This document shows positions 35,531 to 47,600 of a stretch of 64,000 bases of DNA, in pieces. The position numbers and the translations under genes are program-made. Each line of letters begins with the position of its first letter. Position 1 is the stretch's first letter. The notes beneath the pieces were generated by a model, which ran no database searches, was not told the origin of the DNA, and saw only the letters and a list, made by a program, of their open reading frames with translations. Origin of the DNA: Lantana camara (taxonomy: Eukaryota; Streptophyta; Magnoliopsida; Lamiales; Verbenaceae); the NCBI GenBank assembly GCA_037501455.1, contig CM074858.1, positions 103,450,001-103,514,000 of the forward strand, given 5' to 3'.

Positions 35531-36275
35531 TGATCAAATTTAACTTTGTTCAAAGAATGAAAAGTCAACATTTGATAAAAATTTGATTAAATAGTTAATG
35601 ATCAAATTTATACTTTGTTCAAAGAACGAAAATAATTACATTAAGTAGTTTAATGTATATATTATTTGTGTTTTAGATATTTTCAAAAAAAAAAATCTCT
35701 AGCATTAAAAGATAAAAACAATAATAAATTCAAAATTGATTTATTTATATTTTGTGTTTTTTTGTTCAAAAATAATTAAAAATTCCTGAAAATGTGATTA
35801 GTGATCGATATAATTTTTAGTCACAACATCAGTGACTGATTAATGATCGAAGTATAACAAAATTAAACAATTTGTGACCGATCTGTGACTGATATTCATC
35901 TATCATAGTATCAGTGACCGATTAGGGTTTAGATCACAAAACCAGTGACCGATTAATGACCGATAAAATATCGGTCCCAAAATCAGTGACCGCTTTATAC
36001 CATATTCAGACCATTAGTGACCGATCTGTGACCGATAATAATCGGTCACAGAATCAGTGATCGATCAATGACCGATTAAATTTTGGGTCATAAAATCAGT
36101 GACCGATCAGTGACCAATAATAATCGGTCATAGAATCAGTGACCGATCAATGACCGATTAGTAACTGATTTGTTACTGAAAGTTATGCAATCACTAATCG
36201 GTCACTGATTATTATATATATGTGACATCGGTCACTGAAAATGGATTGGAAAAAACCTGTTTTCTGGTAGTGCGT

Positions 36276-36599
36276 GTAATTTTGTTAAGTTTCTGCGACT
36301 AACTTATATATCTTAGTAACTAACTGTCTAACTGCATTTAGCTAATTTTGATTGAAGGAACTTACAAAATCTATCCTATTGTTGTCTTGGATAAGAGAAT
36401 TATACCTAAGTTGCTTTTTTGTTGTTTTGGGGTATTTTAGCTGATCGAGTTAGTACGACATTCCAGTCATGAGTGAATGAAGTATATTCTCTTTTTCCCA
36501 ACCCTAAAAGTTCTTGTTATCCTCATCTCCTGCTTTTCATACTTTTCTGGAAATTTATACTTTAAATCATTCCTACAATTTTATTAGATCATAACAAGT
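36276..36599. other. Flank between CACTA element and gypsy relic
   Basis: The first 60 bases resemble the sequence left of the CACTA element at 29864-29930 (shared CGTGTAATTTT...TTTCTG...AACT pattern), which suggests the target was already duplicated. Nothing else is recognised. Confidence 0.35.
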
Positions 36600-37130
36600 G
36601 TTATTGATCAGAGCTGTTCAATCCGAACGGACCTGAATCACAGCTGAAGGCTTTAGATGGAAGGAGCTGCAGGAACTAATTAAAAACAGGAGGTTTTGCT
36701 TGTTGAAGAAAGGGAGGTAAGGCAAGATAATGAACTTTAGGTAGATGGGCGTCTGAGTGAAATCTTTAATTCTATGGAATGGTTCAAAATATGAAACGAG
36801 TCACTTATGGGGCTAACCCGAAACTCATATTGATTAAATGGGTAGTTGATGGGAAAGTTTGAATTTAAAACGAAAGTTAGTTAACTTCCGTCAATTAAAT
36901 AAAGAAAACTTCTCCGTCCAGACGACACTCACACGCGCAATACATAATAGAGAAAGACAAAATTCTAGCAAAAAATAAGAAATATAACCACAAAGAAAAA
37001 GAGATCTCCTTTTGACAAGAAAATGGGTAACTTTGTGAGAATAGTGTGGATTCTCAATTGATTGATATCCAAATATCGAGCATTTAAGTTGTGACACATA
37101 AGTCTATTTATTTTGAACATACTTGACCGC

Positions 37131-37481
37131 GAGAAAATTGTATTTTTAGTATACCAACTCATTCATTTCAACAATTTTGGAACATTTCTTTTCCAATGAA
37201 AAAACTAGTCCGTAACTCTAAAAGCTTGTAGTTTTATGCATTATTTGACCCAAATAGATATGATTCGCTGGAAAACTCACCTGGATCTCCATGTATCCGT
37301 TGGAGAATTTGCCATGAAGTGGGTTTTGCAAGGGGTTTTCAAGGGGTCATATCTATTCGAGTCAAATAATGCATGAAATTGCGAACTTTTATAGTTACGG
37401 ACTAGTTTTTTCACCGAAATTTTCTTTTGCACCAAAATTACAAATTAGGGTGAGTTGGTATACCAAAATTGTAATTTCCTC
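37131..37481. mobile_element. Mutator-type MITE, about 350 bp
   Basis: Ends GAGAAAATTG...TAGTATACCAACTCA and the inverted TGAGTTGGTATACCAAAATT...AATTTCCTC form long imperfect inverted repeats. Flanks CTTGACCGC (37122-37130) and CTTAGACCGC (37482-37491) are a 9-bp target duplication with one later insertion. A related, less complete copy is at 61830-62112. Confidence 0.7.
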
Positions 37482-39837
37482 CTTAGACCGCTTGCACGTG
37501 AAGAAACAAATTTGAAACATCTGTTCTGTAACATTTAAGGCAAGTTTGAAAATTTATGTATTCTGTAATCCGTTTTATATAATCTTTAGGAACGTTTAAT
37601 GAAGATGAACGAGATGTGACCGACGCAAGTGGGAGCAATAGCTGAGCAAATGCAAACCTATAACAGGAACAAATTTGTTCTGGATGAGGGTCTGTCAGCT
37701 TCAACTGAAAAAGGAACAAATTCTACTACAAAAGCTACTCATCCTTTTTGATACAGCTTCTCAGGGCAGCAAATTAAAGTGGAGCATCATTTCATGGAGC
37801 TAATCACAGAGCATGGATACGTAAGGCTTAGAAGTATTTTCAACTGATTACAATATTTTCTGAGGAGAAAAAGGTATCTTTGGCTTCTATTCATTTTACT
37901 GGAGCAGCATAGACTTGTTTCAAAGTTTTTTTGAAATTAATCCTCAAATATCTTGGGAACAAATCATTTTTTTCTTTTGGAAAGATTTGATGTTGTAGAC
38001 AAGGGAATTTCATAAACTGAAGCAGAGACACACGGTTGATCAATACTTAGTTAAGTTTGAAAAATTGAAATCTCATATGCTTTTATTTTGTAGGGATAAT
38101 TACCAACGCCCCCTGAGGTTTGGCGTTATTACAGAATACCCCCTGAGGTTTCGAAAATTACGAACTCCCCCCCTGGGCCGTTATCTCCTCCGTTAAATCT
38201 AACAGGTTGTGTGAAATTTACTATTTTACCCCTACTATGTTGAAACTCAGGGGGGTATATGTAATAAAGAGACAAAGGTAATGGGGCTAATGCAAGGACT
38301 GAAATTGTTAAGGGGGTTTGATGTAAGTACTTGAGTTTTGTGTCTACCTAGAATTTTTTTTAATAAAATGCTACTTAATGTTATTTTAATATTTTTATGA
38401 TAGACTAATTTCATACCTACAGTTTATGGATGTTTAATATTTTCTGTAGATATTGACCATACATGTTCAATGTTTGAAATAATTGTTTAAACGGTTGGCG
38501 GATGTTTTTGTGAATTTACTAATGTATTAGTTGATATTAGTGTATTTGTTATGATTTTTAATTTTGAGGAAAAAAATTGATAATGCACTAGTTGATCTTT
38601 GTGTGGGTTTTTTTATATGAATTTTTATTTTGAGGGAAAATTTGTTATAATTACAAATAAATTATTTTAAATTAACTTTAAATGGACTTGTACAAAATAT
38701 ATTTAAAACTAAGAAATAAATATGAAAGGAAATTTATAACTTATCATATTTTATAGAAATAAATATGCATGGAATATCTAATTCAATTTACATTTATAGA
38801 TAAAATAAAAAATATTAAATTAAATAACAACTTTTTAAATACAAAAAATCCAAAATTAACTGTAACACCCCACATTTCCGAAATAGGACAAGACAACGTT
38901 ACGAGTGAGTTTCGGAGTTACGCGTTTTATTTACTAATTTATAATTTCGCGTTTTATCGAACTTAATTGCTTCTTTATAAAATATGTGCTTATATGTGAA
39001 ATTGTGAGGCCTTTGCATAATTTAAGAAAGATCAAGAGGATTTAATCGAATTTTGTTTAGAAATTAGGGGGTTTAATTGTTTAACATAATTTTCCCAAAG
39101 GACTATATGGTGAATAAATAGAAAAATTGGACAGAGTTGTCTACAACATTACACGTACATGCATAATCAGCTTGCAACTTTTAATTCAGATTAGAATAAC
39201 ATAAAGAGAGCTGCTCCTTTAATTCTCATTTTCTTAGACGTCCGATTCCATATTTTTCCTTCTCAATTCCATACACATACAGTTCCATTTCTTTTCCTCT
39301 CTCACAATCGAAGAACAAGAAAACACCAGCTTATCCTAAGCAACACCACCGAACTCCATCTTCATCACCTCTTCGCGTGCGCCACCTTCATCGGTTCCTT
39401 TTCTTTTCCTTGAATTCCAGCGACAACAAGGTAAAGGCAGCATCCTTAATCCACTTTTCTTTCTCGAACATGGTTGTGATGCTTTAACCATCCAAGTAGT
39501 ATTGAAGTAGTCTAATTAGCTGGAAATTTTGCAAGATGTGATGGAATTGGAACATGAGATAGAGTTATATACTTGCTTTCGGTAGGACTAGATTGGGAGA
39601 TAGATTCCTTGATGAATTCATGACTTTGGTTAGTTTAAATTCTGAGATGATGAATGAATTGATGAACTTTGTGATTCTGATAGTTTGGAAAGCCTGGATT
39701 ATTGGTTCCTTTAACTGTTTATATGCTTAGGAGTGATGTACTTTTCATTTGGCATGAGTTCTTGGTTTTTACACTTATGTGACAGCATGTCTGCGCAGAT
39801 TTCAAATGCAAATTCCTAGCTCGTGCGATGGCGTTTT

Positions 39838-40500
39838 GAAAAACTGTTTTAACTGGAGATTAATAACATATTAAAGTTCATATCTGCCAAATTTCATAAT
39901 TTTCCGAGCCCGTTTGATACCTTGAAAAAATCCCGAAAGATGCCGCAGTCCCTGTTTTTGCCCTGTTTTCTGATCTGGAACAGCAGCTGAGCAGAGGGAC
40001 TAAACCTTCGAATTTTGCAAAACCGTTTTACAGAGGACTACCTATGTGTGTTGGGAGTATACCTGTTAAGTTTCAGAATTTTCCGACTTCGTTTGATGTG
40101 ATAAACAGACCGGTCTTTGAAAGGTGTTGCTGCAGCCAAGTTGCTGTACTGTTTGAACTTTGACAGCTTATACGCAGAGAATTCCGACGTAAATTCCGAA
40201 CTCATAAGACCTCAATTTTCAAAACTGTTTTTACTGGATATTCCTAGTGTATTAAGGTTTATGTCCGTCAAATTTTATATTAATACGAGTCCATTTGATA
40301 CCCGAGAAAAATTCGAAACGACTCAACTGTCCCCTATTTTTTGGTCTGGATTAACGGTTTGAGAAGAGTGAGTAAATGTATGAATTTCTCAAAACTGTTT
40401 TACAGGGGTACTTATGAATGTATTGAATATATCCCCATAAATTTTCAGATTAATCCGACTTCATTTGATAGGGTAACGGTAAACCTTTTGGAAATGTGTT
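39838..40500 (+). repeat. Tandem array of about 180-bp units inside the LTR
   Basis: Four diverged units each start with AAAAC[TC]GTTTT and contain a TTTCA.AATTTTCCGA-like block and CGTTTGAT. They start near 39838, 40019, 40221 and 40391, that is 170-202 bases apart. Confidence 0.7.
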
Positions 40501-41544
40501 TCTGCAGCGTTAATTATGTTTTTATCACTTTTGCTCTGAAATCTGTAATAATACAGAAACATCCAGGGATTGAGGCCTATACCATGTGAAAGGTCTACGT
40601 GTCTAGTTTACTAGGAATTTTACGGTTCGTTAAAATACTTCCCGAGCAATAAGTTATGACGAATTTTCTATAACGTGTGCATGAATAAAGTTTCTGCACA
40701 AATGTGCTTGTATGAATGTTGCATGAACTCTGTTATCATGATTTTCCTAGCTCGTTTCCATGGTTTCTGCAGCACCTATTCCAAATTATACAATCATATA
40801 CATGCTAATACAATTACATGTTTTAATTGCATTACGTGGCATTAATCATACATTTAGACATGTTCGCTCCATCTCATAACTCTTATTACATCTTATATCA
40901 TCTCATTACATTACGCTTCATTGCCGAGCATCCTTATTTGGTCTTATTAGAGTCTAATGTCACCCATACTTATGTCGTGTGTCCAGGTGATCCTTCCGTG
41001 GATCCGGTTGTTTAGGTTGTCTCGTTTTCCTATCCTTTATGTCGAAGTTATCCAGGTGAGGTTATCTTCTTGCTGCAACCAATAGCCTATACCTATACAA
41101 CCTACATGAGTTGGTTTTGCTCCTCGTTTGTGGCGTATTATGTGTATATGTATATGTATACTATAATAGATACGTGATTGACTACCATATTATTGACTTT
41201 ATTAAAAGCGTATTGCAAACATTAAATGGGTTATACATATATGTTTTCGAGTGAGTTCATGACTTCAAAACAAATGAAACGAAATTGTTTTACATGCATT
41301 GCATGAACGAGTGCTTGTCAAATGAATCCTCAATGGTTTATTTCCATTGGGAAGGGATCCGAGGCAACGTGTATGAGGTGATCCGGGGAGGCAACGGGCC
41401 GACGGAGAACCTTAATCGCGACCTCTACGGGGGCCCGTATTATCATCGGAGGTAGTTGATAATGCGCGTGTCTACTGTGACCGGTACGCCGAAGGAGCAT
41501 AGTACCGAAATGGGCTATTGATGTATCGGTTTATTGCATGGAAT

Positions 41545-43045
41545 TGTAGGGCAAATTTAGTTAAATTCAAGCAGTTTTAAGAACTTATAACGTGATTTAT
41601 GCTCCCTATTAGGTACCTTTCACCTTGGAGTTGAAAAGACAAGATAAAAGCAAAACCATGCAATAAAGGGCGAAAAACGAGAAATTCTAGGGGACACGCC
41701 CGTGACCCCATGGAAGAGTAAACTGAGACACGCCCGTGTCTCAGTACAGAAGTGGCCCTCGAATTCAGGATGGTGACACGCCCGTGTCACCAATGTAGAG
41801 CAAATTACTGCACGCCCGTGACTAGGTACAGAGAGGCCTGGAACTTTTGACACCCCCGTGTCATCAAGAAGAACAAGTCCTGACACCCCCGTGTCAAGAA
41901 GAAAATCGCGAATACGTTTTTAATATGTGACACGGGCGTGTCACATTTTTAGGCAGGAACTTTGCACGCCCGTGTCACGGGGCGATTTTGGATTTCGGAT
42001 TTCTATATATACACGGTTTTGAGGCGGAATAGGGAGCTTTTGGACGGATAGCTTCCCAGAAGTTCAAGAACACCTGAAGAAGGAAGAACTTAGAAGAAAT
42101 AGAGTTGAAGATTCATTCCATTCACAAGACTTTATCAATTTGGTTTTATTTACTGCTTTCCGATTAAACTAATTCCTCAAGTTTTGGTTTTCAATTCTAG
42201 TATAGTTAGTTTCTCGCTTTAGATTCGTTTTTGGATAAGTAGGTTAGAATTCAGAATTATTAATTCCGTTTTGATGCTTATGTTAGACAAGAATATTTTG
42301 AATGCAATTCTTTTGATCTTAATGAGTTTTGAGCCAATTATGAGGAACTAATCTCCTAGGGTTAGGGGGTAAGGATTATGCATCTAAGGTGTTTGAATTA
42401 ATGCTTGAGTTAATTTGTGTGATTCTTTGTTAGGAAAACGGTATTGAGTAGGTTGGGAATGGATTGGCCATCCATGAACATATTGTAAAATTATCCGACA
42501 ATCGAGAGATTGAGGATAGTTGAGATTGTTTTCCAAAACTTAGACTTTTGGGTTTGAAGGAATTTAACCCTAATTTCTACAACAAGTATTTAGAATTCTA
42601 TGCCAAGCCGCTAGGTTTTGAATACACTAATCTTGCTTTATTCAATTGATTTGGTTACTAAGTGGTTGTGAGAACAACACTTGGCTTAATTAATTAGACG
42701 CCTAGCCTTCGAGAGAAGCTAGGTATAACATCGTGATTAGGTTGAAGAATCATACATCTGTACTTGAGTATTGAATTGATCACAAAAGGGCATATGAATT
42801 ACTCCCCGACCTGTTTTAATTAAGTGGTTAAATCTTGTTTTTATTTGTTAGTTGTGTGATTGATTACTTATTGCTTAAGTTTACTTTCGTCTTAGTAGTA
42901 TAGTACAGCATTGTCAATTTTATTCGGTCTTTAGATTAGAAATAGTCATAGAAGTGGTTGTTGAGTTCCCTTCCCTGTGGATACGATACCTTAAGTGTTG
43001 CAATCGGATTTAGAACTTACACTTGGGTTCAAGATTTGTCTATCA
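41545..43045 (+). mobile_element. Second LTR-like insert nested in the solo LTR
   Basis: Sequence absent from the sister LTR at 7598-10275. It carries a palindrome array near its start. Near its end is TCCCTTCCCTGTGGATACGA (about 42967-42986), a motif found close to the 3' end of many Athila/Tat-type gypsy LTRs. I could not identify an unambiguous 5-bp target duplication, so both limits are approximate and a deletion at one edge is possible. Confidence 0.5.
41693..41976. repeat. Array of eight GACACGCCCGTGTC-type palindromes
   Basis: Eight copies of a near-palindromic 14-mer start at about 41693, 41727, 41775, 41809, 41849, 41882, 41929 and 41963. Spacings are 34, 48, 34, 40, 33, 47 and 34 bases. 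The copy at 41929 has the GGGCG strand inverted. Similar 'cacgcccgtg' arrays are common in LTRs of cotton and other plants. Confidence 0.85.
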
Positions 43046-45409
43046 GCTATGACTCGAGTGTTATTGGACGTTAAGGGCCTAATTAACCCTTTCGTCACCC
43101 GGAGGAAGAAGGAAGGATTTCTTGTTATTGTTATTGATCGTGTTTGATTGTGGAGTAAAGGTTGGAGAATGGCATAACTCGGTGCCAACTTGATTGATTG
43201 AAAACCCTTAATTCGATATAAGCCCATTGTTCTTGAATCTAAAATGATTGTATCGATATTAGAAGATTAAAAGGGGACTATATCGGGTCAAGGTGATTGC
43301 ATTGTATTGTATTGCATATCTCTTCTCTTGCATTATATACCTTGTATATTGTTCCTGCCTCACCAGTCACTCGACTGACTCTCTTTCTCTCTCTTTCTTG
43401 TTCCCCTTATTGGTTGCAAGTTGGAGTCGACTAGGCGGCGTTTGTGTCTAGTCCTTTTTCTTTAGAGTCGAGTTCAACTAGGATTACTGTGAGCCCGTAC
43501 TTAACTTACTTCAGTTAATGGCATGTATATTAAGGATATAAGTTGAATATTGTTATACTTTTGATAACTATGGCCAGTGCGGCCTAGCTGTAGGAGGTTT
43601 GTTTTGGCTCGTGTAACTAGCTTGCGTATATATGGTTATGAAGTTTGAACTAACATGCTTTAAATATTATCGGTCCGTGATCACTACTTGTTTAATGCTT
43701 TATTCGCTTCCGCTAGTGTATGCTTTCTCTGACGACAGTGCGTTTAGTGCCGCCTAGTTAGTCGTGGGTCTTGAGTGTCTCCCGTTCGCAAGTGTTTGGT
43801 ATGTATACGGATTGCCCATTTCGTATATGTACTGTGTACTAGTTCGGGGGATGTGATGGCTCTACGTTTGGGGCGTCACATTAACTAATATTACAATTAT
43901 ATCATTCAACTATTTGTAAGCGAGGGTATACTATTCAGGGGAGAGTTCGTAATTTCCGAAACCTCAGAGGATATTCTGTAATAACGCCAAACCTGAGGGG
44001 GGCGTTGATAATTATCCCTATTTTGTAAAAACTTAATTGAGGACTAGTTCAATGTTAGTTTTGTCTGGCTTAAAAGATGAGATTCAAGCTGCAGCGATGG
44101 CACTAAAACCCGCAAATTTAAATCAAGTTTTTAATCTATATCCCACCAAAACCACCCTTCAAACTTCAAACCTATACACCCATTCCTAAGCCACACATTC
44201 CAACATCCAAGCAACCTATTAGAAAACTTGTTATTGCAGTAGAAATGAGGGCCAGGAAGGATAAAAATCGATGTTATAATTGTGATGAAACCTTTGTCCT
44301 AGGCCACAGATGCAAGCAAAGACAACTCTATATGATGATGACTGAAAAGGACGAAGCATACAGAACCTCTAGGTGTAACCTTTCGCTCAATACTAGAATC
44401 AAAAGTTGAACCATAGCATCTGAAATTGCATTAATCGAGGATACACGACAGAAGGAATTGTTCTATTTCTAAACTTCACCTTCAACCAACCTAGATTTCT
44501 TTCAAAAAATTTCCCGAATGTCTTTCTCGTAAATGAAAAAAAAAATGAAATGAAAAAAAAAGAATCAAATCACACCAAGTAAATGCCTTCTTTTCTCCTG
44601 AAGTTGTCAGGAATTATTTGCAATAATTGACTACAATTGAAAAGTGGTCTTAATCAATAAAATTTGCATTTATCCGCAACCTAGGCATAGCTAGCAATTC
44701 ATTCTATAATTCTTATCATTCCCTCTCGTGGAAAAATGCTCCCACAAAGAAAAGAATTGTACAGTATGAAATAACATAAAAACAGAGTGATTTAAAAAAA
44801 GATTATGGGAAATTATAATTGTGAAGAGCTTGCGGAGAAATTACCATAACCATAAGCTGGTATTGTTAGTAAGATCGAACACCATGAGAATGCAAGGGAT
44901 AGTTGAAGGAAAAGATATGTAAATGCTTGTGGACAGTGGAAGCACTCGCTGTTTTATGGATGAGAAGCTGGCAAAATTTTTAATTGTAAAATGGAGTTCA
45001 CAGCTCAATGTTGGTAAGTGTAGCTGATGGAAGCAAGATTGTAAGCAGAACTATCTTACCTAATTTAGATTGGATCATTCAGGGCAGACTTTTTATTATG
45101 CGGTTAGAGTTATCTAGTTAGGACTTAGGAGCATGTGACATGATGTTAGGAGGTGATTTGCTGCAATTTGAATTCAGAATTCATAATGGTGTGGGTAATA
45201 AAACTGGTTTTTCATCCTTCATCCTCTGCATGACTGCAGATCTTCAGTCTTCATTAATCAAATTCGACTGTACTATATATTTTCTTATAGGGGTATATAC
45301 CCTTGTTGCTTTGCTGTAGTAACTGTTTCGTAATTAACCTAATCAAAGAGGTTTCTTTGTTATTAAGGTTTTTTCGTTTAATGAATTTCTTTGACATTAA
45401 AACAACTAG

Positions 45410-45835
45410 CTCATCTTCTCTCCTTCTCGCGCTTTCTCAATTTCTCTTTCTCTACATGTCTCTTTCTCAATTTCTTTCTCTCTCTACTCAAGCTTTCTCA
45501 ATTTCTCTTTCGCTACATGTCTCTTTCTCAATTTCTTTCTCTCTCTACATGTCTCTGGCTACTCTCTCTCTACTCAATTCTCAATTTCTTTCTCTCTTTC
45601 TTTCTCTCTCTACTCAAGCTTTCTCACTACTCTCCCTCTACTCAAGCTTTCTCTAGTCAAGCTTTCTCAACTCTCTCAAGCTTTCTCTCTACATGTCTCT
45701 TTCTCTCTACATGTCTCTCACTACTGAAGCTTTCCAATTTCTCTAGAAGCTTTCTCAATTTCTCTACATGTCTCTCACTACTGAAGCTTTCCAATTTCTC
45801 TAGAAGCTTTCTCAATTTCTCTTTCTCTACATGTC
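45410..45835 (+). repeat. CT-rich minisatellite
   Basis: About 425 bases made of words such as TCTCAATTTCTCTTTC, TCTACATGTCTC and CTACTCAAGCTTTCTC in shuffled order. It stays open in two frames (117 and 158 codons) only because the repeat has few stops. These frames are not genes. Confidence 0.9.
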
Positions 45836-46381
45836 ACAACAAAGATAGCCATTTTGATTCTAAGTGATGTGATTTTTTATTCTGAGTGATTGTTTGAATT
45901 GTGATTCTATTAGGACTTTGAAAATATAAACTGTTTAGCAATTTTCAATGAAATTTTAAAAAAATTGACAGAATATGGAAAAGAGGTTTAAAAGGGGAAT
46001 ATGAAATTCTGGTAAGCTATTTTCTATTACTACATATGTAAGTAAAGTATATGTATATTCAAACTAGCATGTCCATCAGTGTAGAAGTAAAGTATATGTG
46101 TAGACTATCTTGCGATGGAAACTGATTCTCCAGAACTTCTCCAAACTTCAAAAAAATATTACTATATGTTAATGTTTTAAAAGAATTGAATTACAAACTA
46201 TTTGAATCTAGATAAAATTAAATACAAAAAGCATATCAAAGCAAAAATCTACTATCTAAACTATAAATAATCCTAAAAATATTCCTATTCAATAATATTG
46301 ACTAACTATGCGTAACCTACTAATTTACACAAAGAAAATTCAGCAATAGCTAAAATTAGTTATTGAACCTGAAATAATCCA
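45836..46381. other. Spacer 3' of the GATA gene
   Basis: AT-rich. It should hold the 3' untranslated region of the GATA gene at its right end. No other feature seen. Confidence 0.45.
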
Positions 46382-47521
46382 TTATGCATTTTGCACATTA
46401 CCATATCTAAACTTATCTATACATGAGTTCTTCTTCTTTTGTACTATCCTCTTATGAAAATTAGAATGCTTATTGCTATCAAAAGATGGGCTTGCTGCCG
46501 GCCGATAATCGGGCAGCAACCGGCCCGCTGCATACCTTACCCCACAAGCATTACACAATGTATGCGGGCCATTCGGGCCCACCCTCCATTGAGGTGTTTT
46601 TTCAGCTTGACAATGGCTGCAACTCCTTTTCATGTTTCTAGGATTTGAAGATGAATTTGCCTTTTTCATAGATGAGTTCTTTGTTATATTCTTGCTCCTA
46701 GGATTCGAGAATGTGGGGAACTCCCTCTTTACATTCTTCATCTTCACATTCTTGCTCCTTGGTTTCTTAAATATGCTTGAAATCTCACCATCCCCAATGT
46801 CACTATCTTCATTCTTACAATCTCTTGACTTGTTTTGCCTCTTTGTTATGTCCATGCACCAATATTGCTCAAGCAAATCACTAGAAGAGATTTCGCCTTC
46901 GTTAGAAAAACTAGCTTCCTCTTCGACAAAATTGTTCCCAAATAATTTTGTGTCACATCCGGCTCCTAACCCTAATTTACCATGTTGCTTCTGATCATAC
47001 AAGCTCGCGTGCGGTCTTAACTCCTCCAATCCATCTCGCGAAAACTCAATATCAGACAAGCTGTCTTGCGGTCTTAACTCCTCCAATCCATCTTGCGAAA
47101 ATTCAATATCAGACAAGCTCTCCTGCGAAATCTCATCATGATCTTTCAGGGTTCCTCCTCCGGATTCAACATTCCCATCTCGTGAAAATTCTTTATTATC
47201 TAGTTCATCATAACGACCTTTCGACAAAGACTTCTTGGTTTTCCGCCCAGATCCAACACAATCGGAAGAGAGTAACTCGTCGTCTTCCGGCAACAGTTGA
47301 GCCAACGAAATCAACTCGTCGCTGAAGTTGGGGAAAAACTCCAAGTCCTCCAGTCTATCCATGGGCACACACAAGCCTTCGCAGTAAACAACATCATCTA
47401 ATTCATTAACATCATCGTCTTCATCTCGATCCAAACTCGTTGCAGTACTAACTGGATTACAAAAACTAATCTTCTTCTTGCTCTTGCCAGCGCCCGTAGG
47501 ATGTGCCATTGTGAACAACAT
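46382..47521 (-). CDS. Class-A GATA zinc-finger transcription factor
   Basis: A continuous 379-codon frame. It has one plant-type IV GATA finger at residues 301-326, C-x2-C-x18-C-x2-C (CSHC...CNAC), with the conserved [19 protein letters not shown] core and a basic flank [15 protein letters not shown]. The N-terminal half is acidic and includes [19 protein letters not shown], the short motif seen upstream of the finger in Arabidopsis class-A members (GATA5/8/12-like). Residues 135-153 and 154-172 are a 19-residue tandem duplication beginning SLSDIEFS. Lys-rich stretches before the finger can act as nuclear localisation signals. No intron is visible, although many family members have one. The start could be Met5 instead of Met1. 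It binds WGATAR sites in the nucleus; targets are unknown. Confidence 0.92.
   Translation of the reverse strand: MLFTMAHPTGAGKSKKKISFCNPVSTATSLDRDEDDDVNELDDVVYCEGLCVPMDRLEDLEFFPNFSDELISLAQLLPEDDELLSSDCVGSGRKTKKSLSKGRYDELDNKEFSRDGNVESGGGTLKDHDEISQESLSDIEFSQDGLEELRPQDSLSDIEFSRDGLEELRPHASLYDQKQHGKLGLGAGCDTKLFGNNFVEEEASFSNEGEISSSDLLEQYWCMDITKRQNKSRDCKNEDSDIGDGEISSIFKKPRSKNVKMKNVKREFPTFSNPRSKNITKNSSMKKANSSSNPRNMKRSCSHCQAEKTPQWRVGPNGPHTLCNACGVRYAAGRLLPDYRPAASPSFDSNKHSNFHKRIVQKKKNSCIDKFRYGNVQNA
47006..47119 (-). repeat. 57-bp tandem duplication within the GATA gene
   Basis: Two in-frame 57-bp units encode 19 residues each and differ at only a few bases. They lie in the acidic region and keep the frame. 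Confidence 0.85.
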
Positions 47522-47589
47522 ATGTAAGAAGAAGGCTTTAAGCGTGTATGGATACGTATTGTCTCAAAGTGGTTGAATGAACCTATAGA

Positions 47590-47600
47590 TATATATACTG
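47590..47600 (-). promoter_or_regulatory. Possible TATA box of the GATA gene
   Basis: TATATATAT on the minus strand about 70 bases 5' of the ATG. The position is plausible for a core promoter, but the surrounding DNA is AT-rich, so this is only a candidate. Confidence 0.35.

Larger units (their letters stand above)
29938..36272. mobile_element. Non-autonomous CACTA (En/Spm) transposon, 6.3 kb, 3-bp TSD
   Basis: The left end CACTACCAAAAAAAACAGG and the reverse complement of the right end, CACTACCAGAAAACAGG, form the terminal inverted repeat. CGT is duplicated on both sides (29935-29937 and 36273-36275), the 3-bp target duplication of CACTA elements. Both subterminal zones are packed with short direct and inverted copies of CAGTGACCGAT/ATCGGTCACTG (about 29960-30245 and 35830-36240), as expected of transposase-binding sites. 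Inside are a broken transposase-family fragment, a GC-rich exon-like zone, an AT-rich tandem array and a second CACTA element. No intact transposase is present, so mobility would need help in trans. Confidence 0.92.
38861..43880 (+). mobile_element. Solo LTR of the same family as 7598-10275, with a nested insert
   Basis: Starts TGTAACACCCCACATTTCCG and ends TTTGGGGCGTCACA. The 5-bp direct repeat TTAAC lies at 38856-38860 and 43881-43885. Ends match those of the LTR at 7598-10275 in the opposite orientation. It contains a tandem array at 39838-40500, a GC-rich zone near 41340-41510, and a foreign insert from about 41545 to 43045. No coding domain of a retrotransposon is present, hence a solo LTR. 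Confidence 0.8.
38093..44018. mobile_element. Mutator-like element, 5.9 kb, 9-bp TSD, host to nested LTRs
   Basis: Left end GGGATAATTACCAACGCCCC and right end GGGGCGTTGATAATTATCCC are inverted, and pairing extends about 90 bases inward (CCTGAGGTTTGGCGTTATTA and so on). Identical 9-bp direct repeats TATTTTGTA flank it (38084-38092 and 44019-44027), and removing it rejoins a gag reading region. Without the nested LTR (38861-43880) only about 0.9 kb remains, so the original was a small MITE-like element without a transposase. Confidence 0.9.
36600..45190 (+). pseudogene. Old gypsy gag-protease relic, split by several insertions
   Basis: Pieces match the young gypsy element at 23.1-28.3 kb in order: a primer-site-like ATCAGAGCT and gag start (about 36610-36730), the gag core (about 37600-38092), gag through a zinc knuckle CYNCDETFVLGHRC (about 44019-44390), and the protease (about 44880-45190, with LVDSGST and the later DMMLGGD). 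All have many stops and frameshifts. Between them lie a MITE (37131-37481), a 5.9-kb Mutator-like element (38093-44018) and an unidentified stretch (44390-44880). No LTRs or reverse transcriptase remain in view. The protease here keeps the D-S-G active site that the younger copy has lost. Confidence 0.75.

Noticed and set aside
36600..45190. A single continuous gypsy element with long introns
   Set aside because: The interruptions have terminal inverted repeats and target duplications, so they are insertions and not introns.
45303..45867. Two overlapping open frames of 117 and 158 codons rich in Ser, Leu and Phe
   Set aside because: They lie in a CT-rich minisatellite that has few stop codons in any frame. 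The composition follows the repeat and no domain is present.
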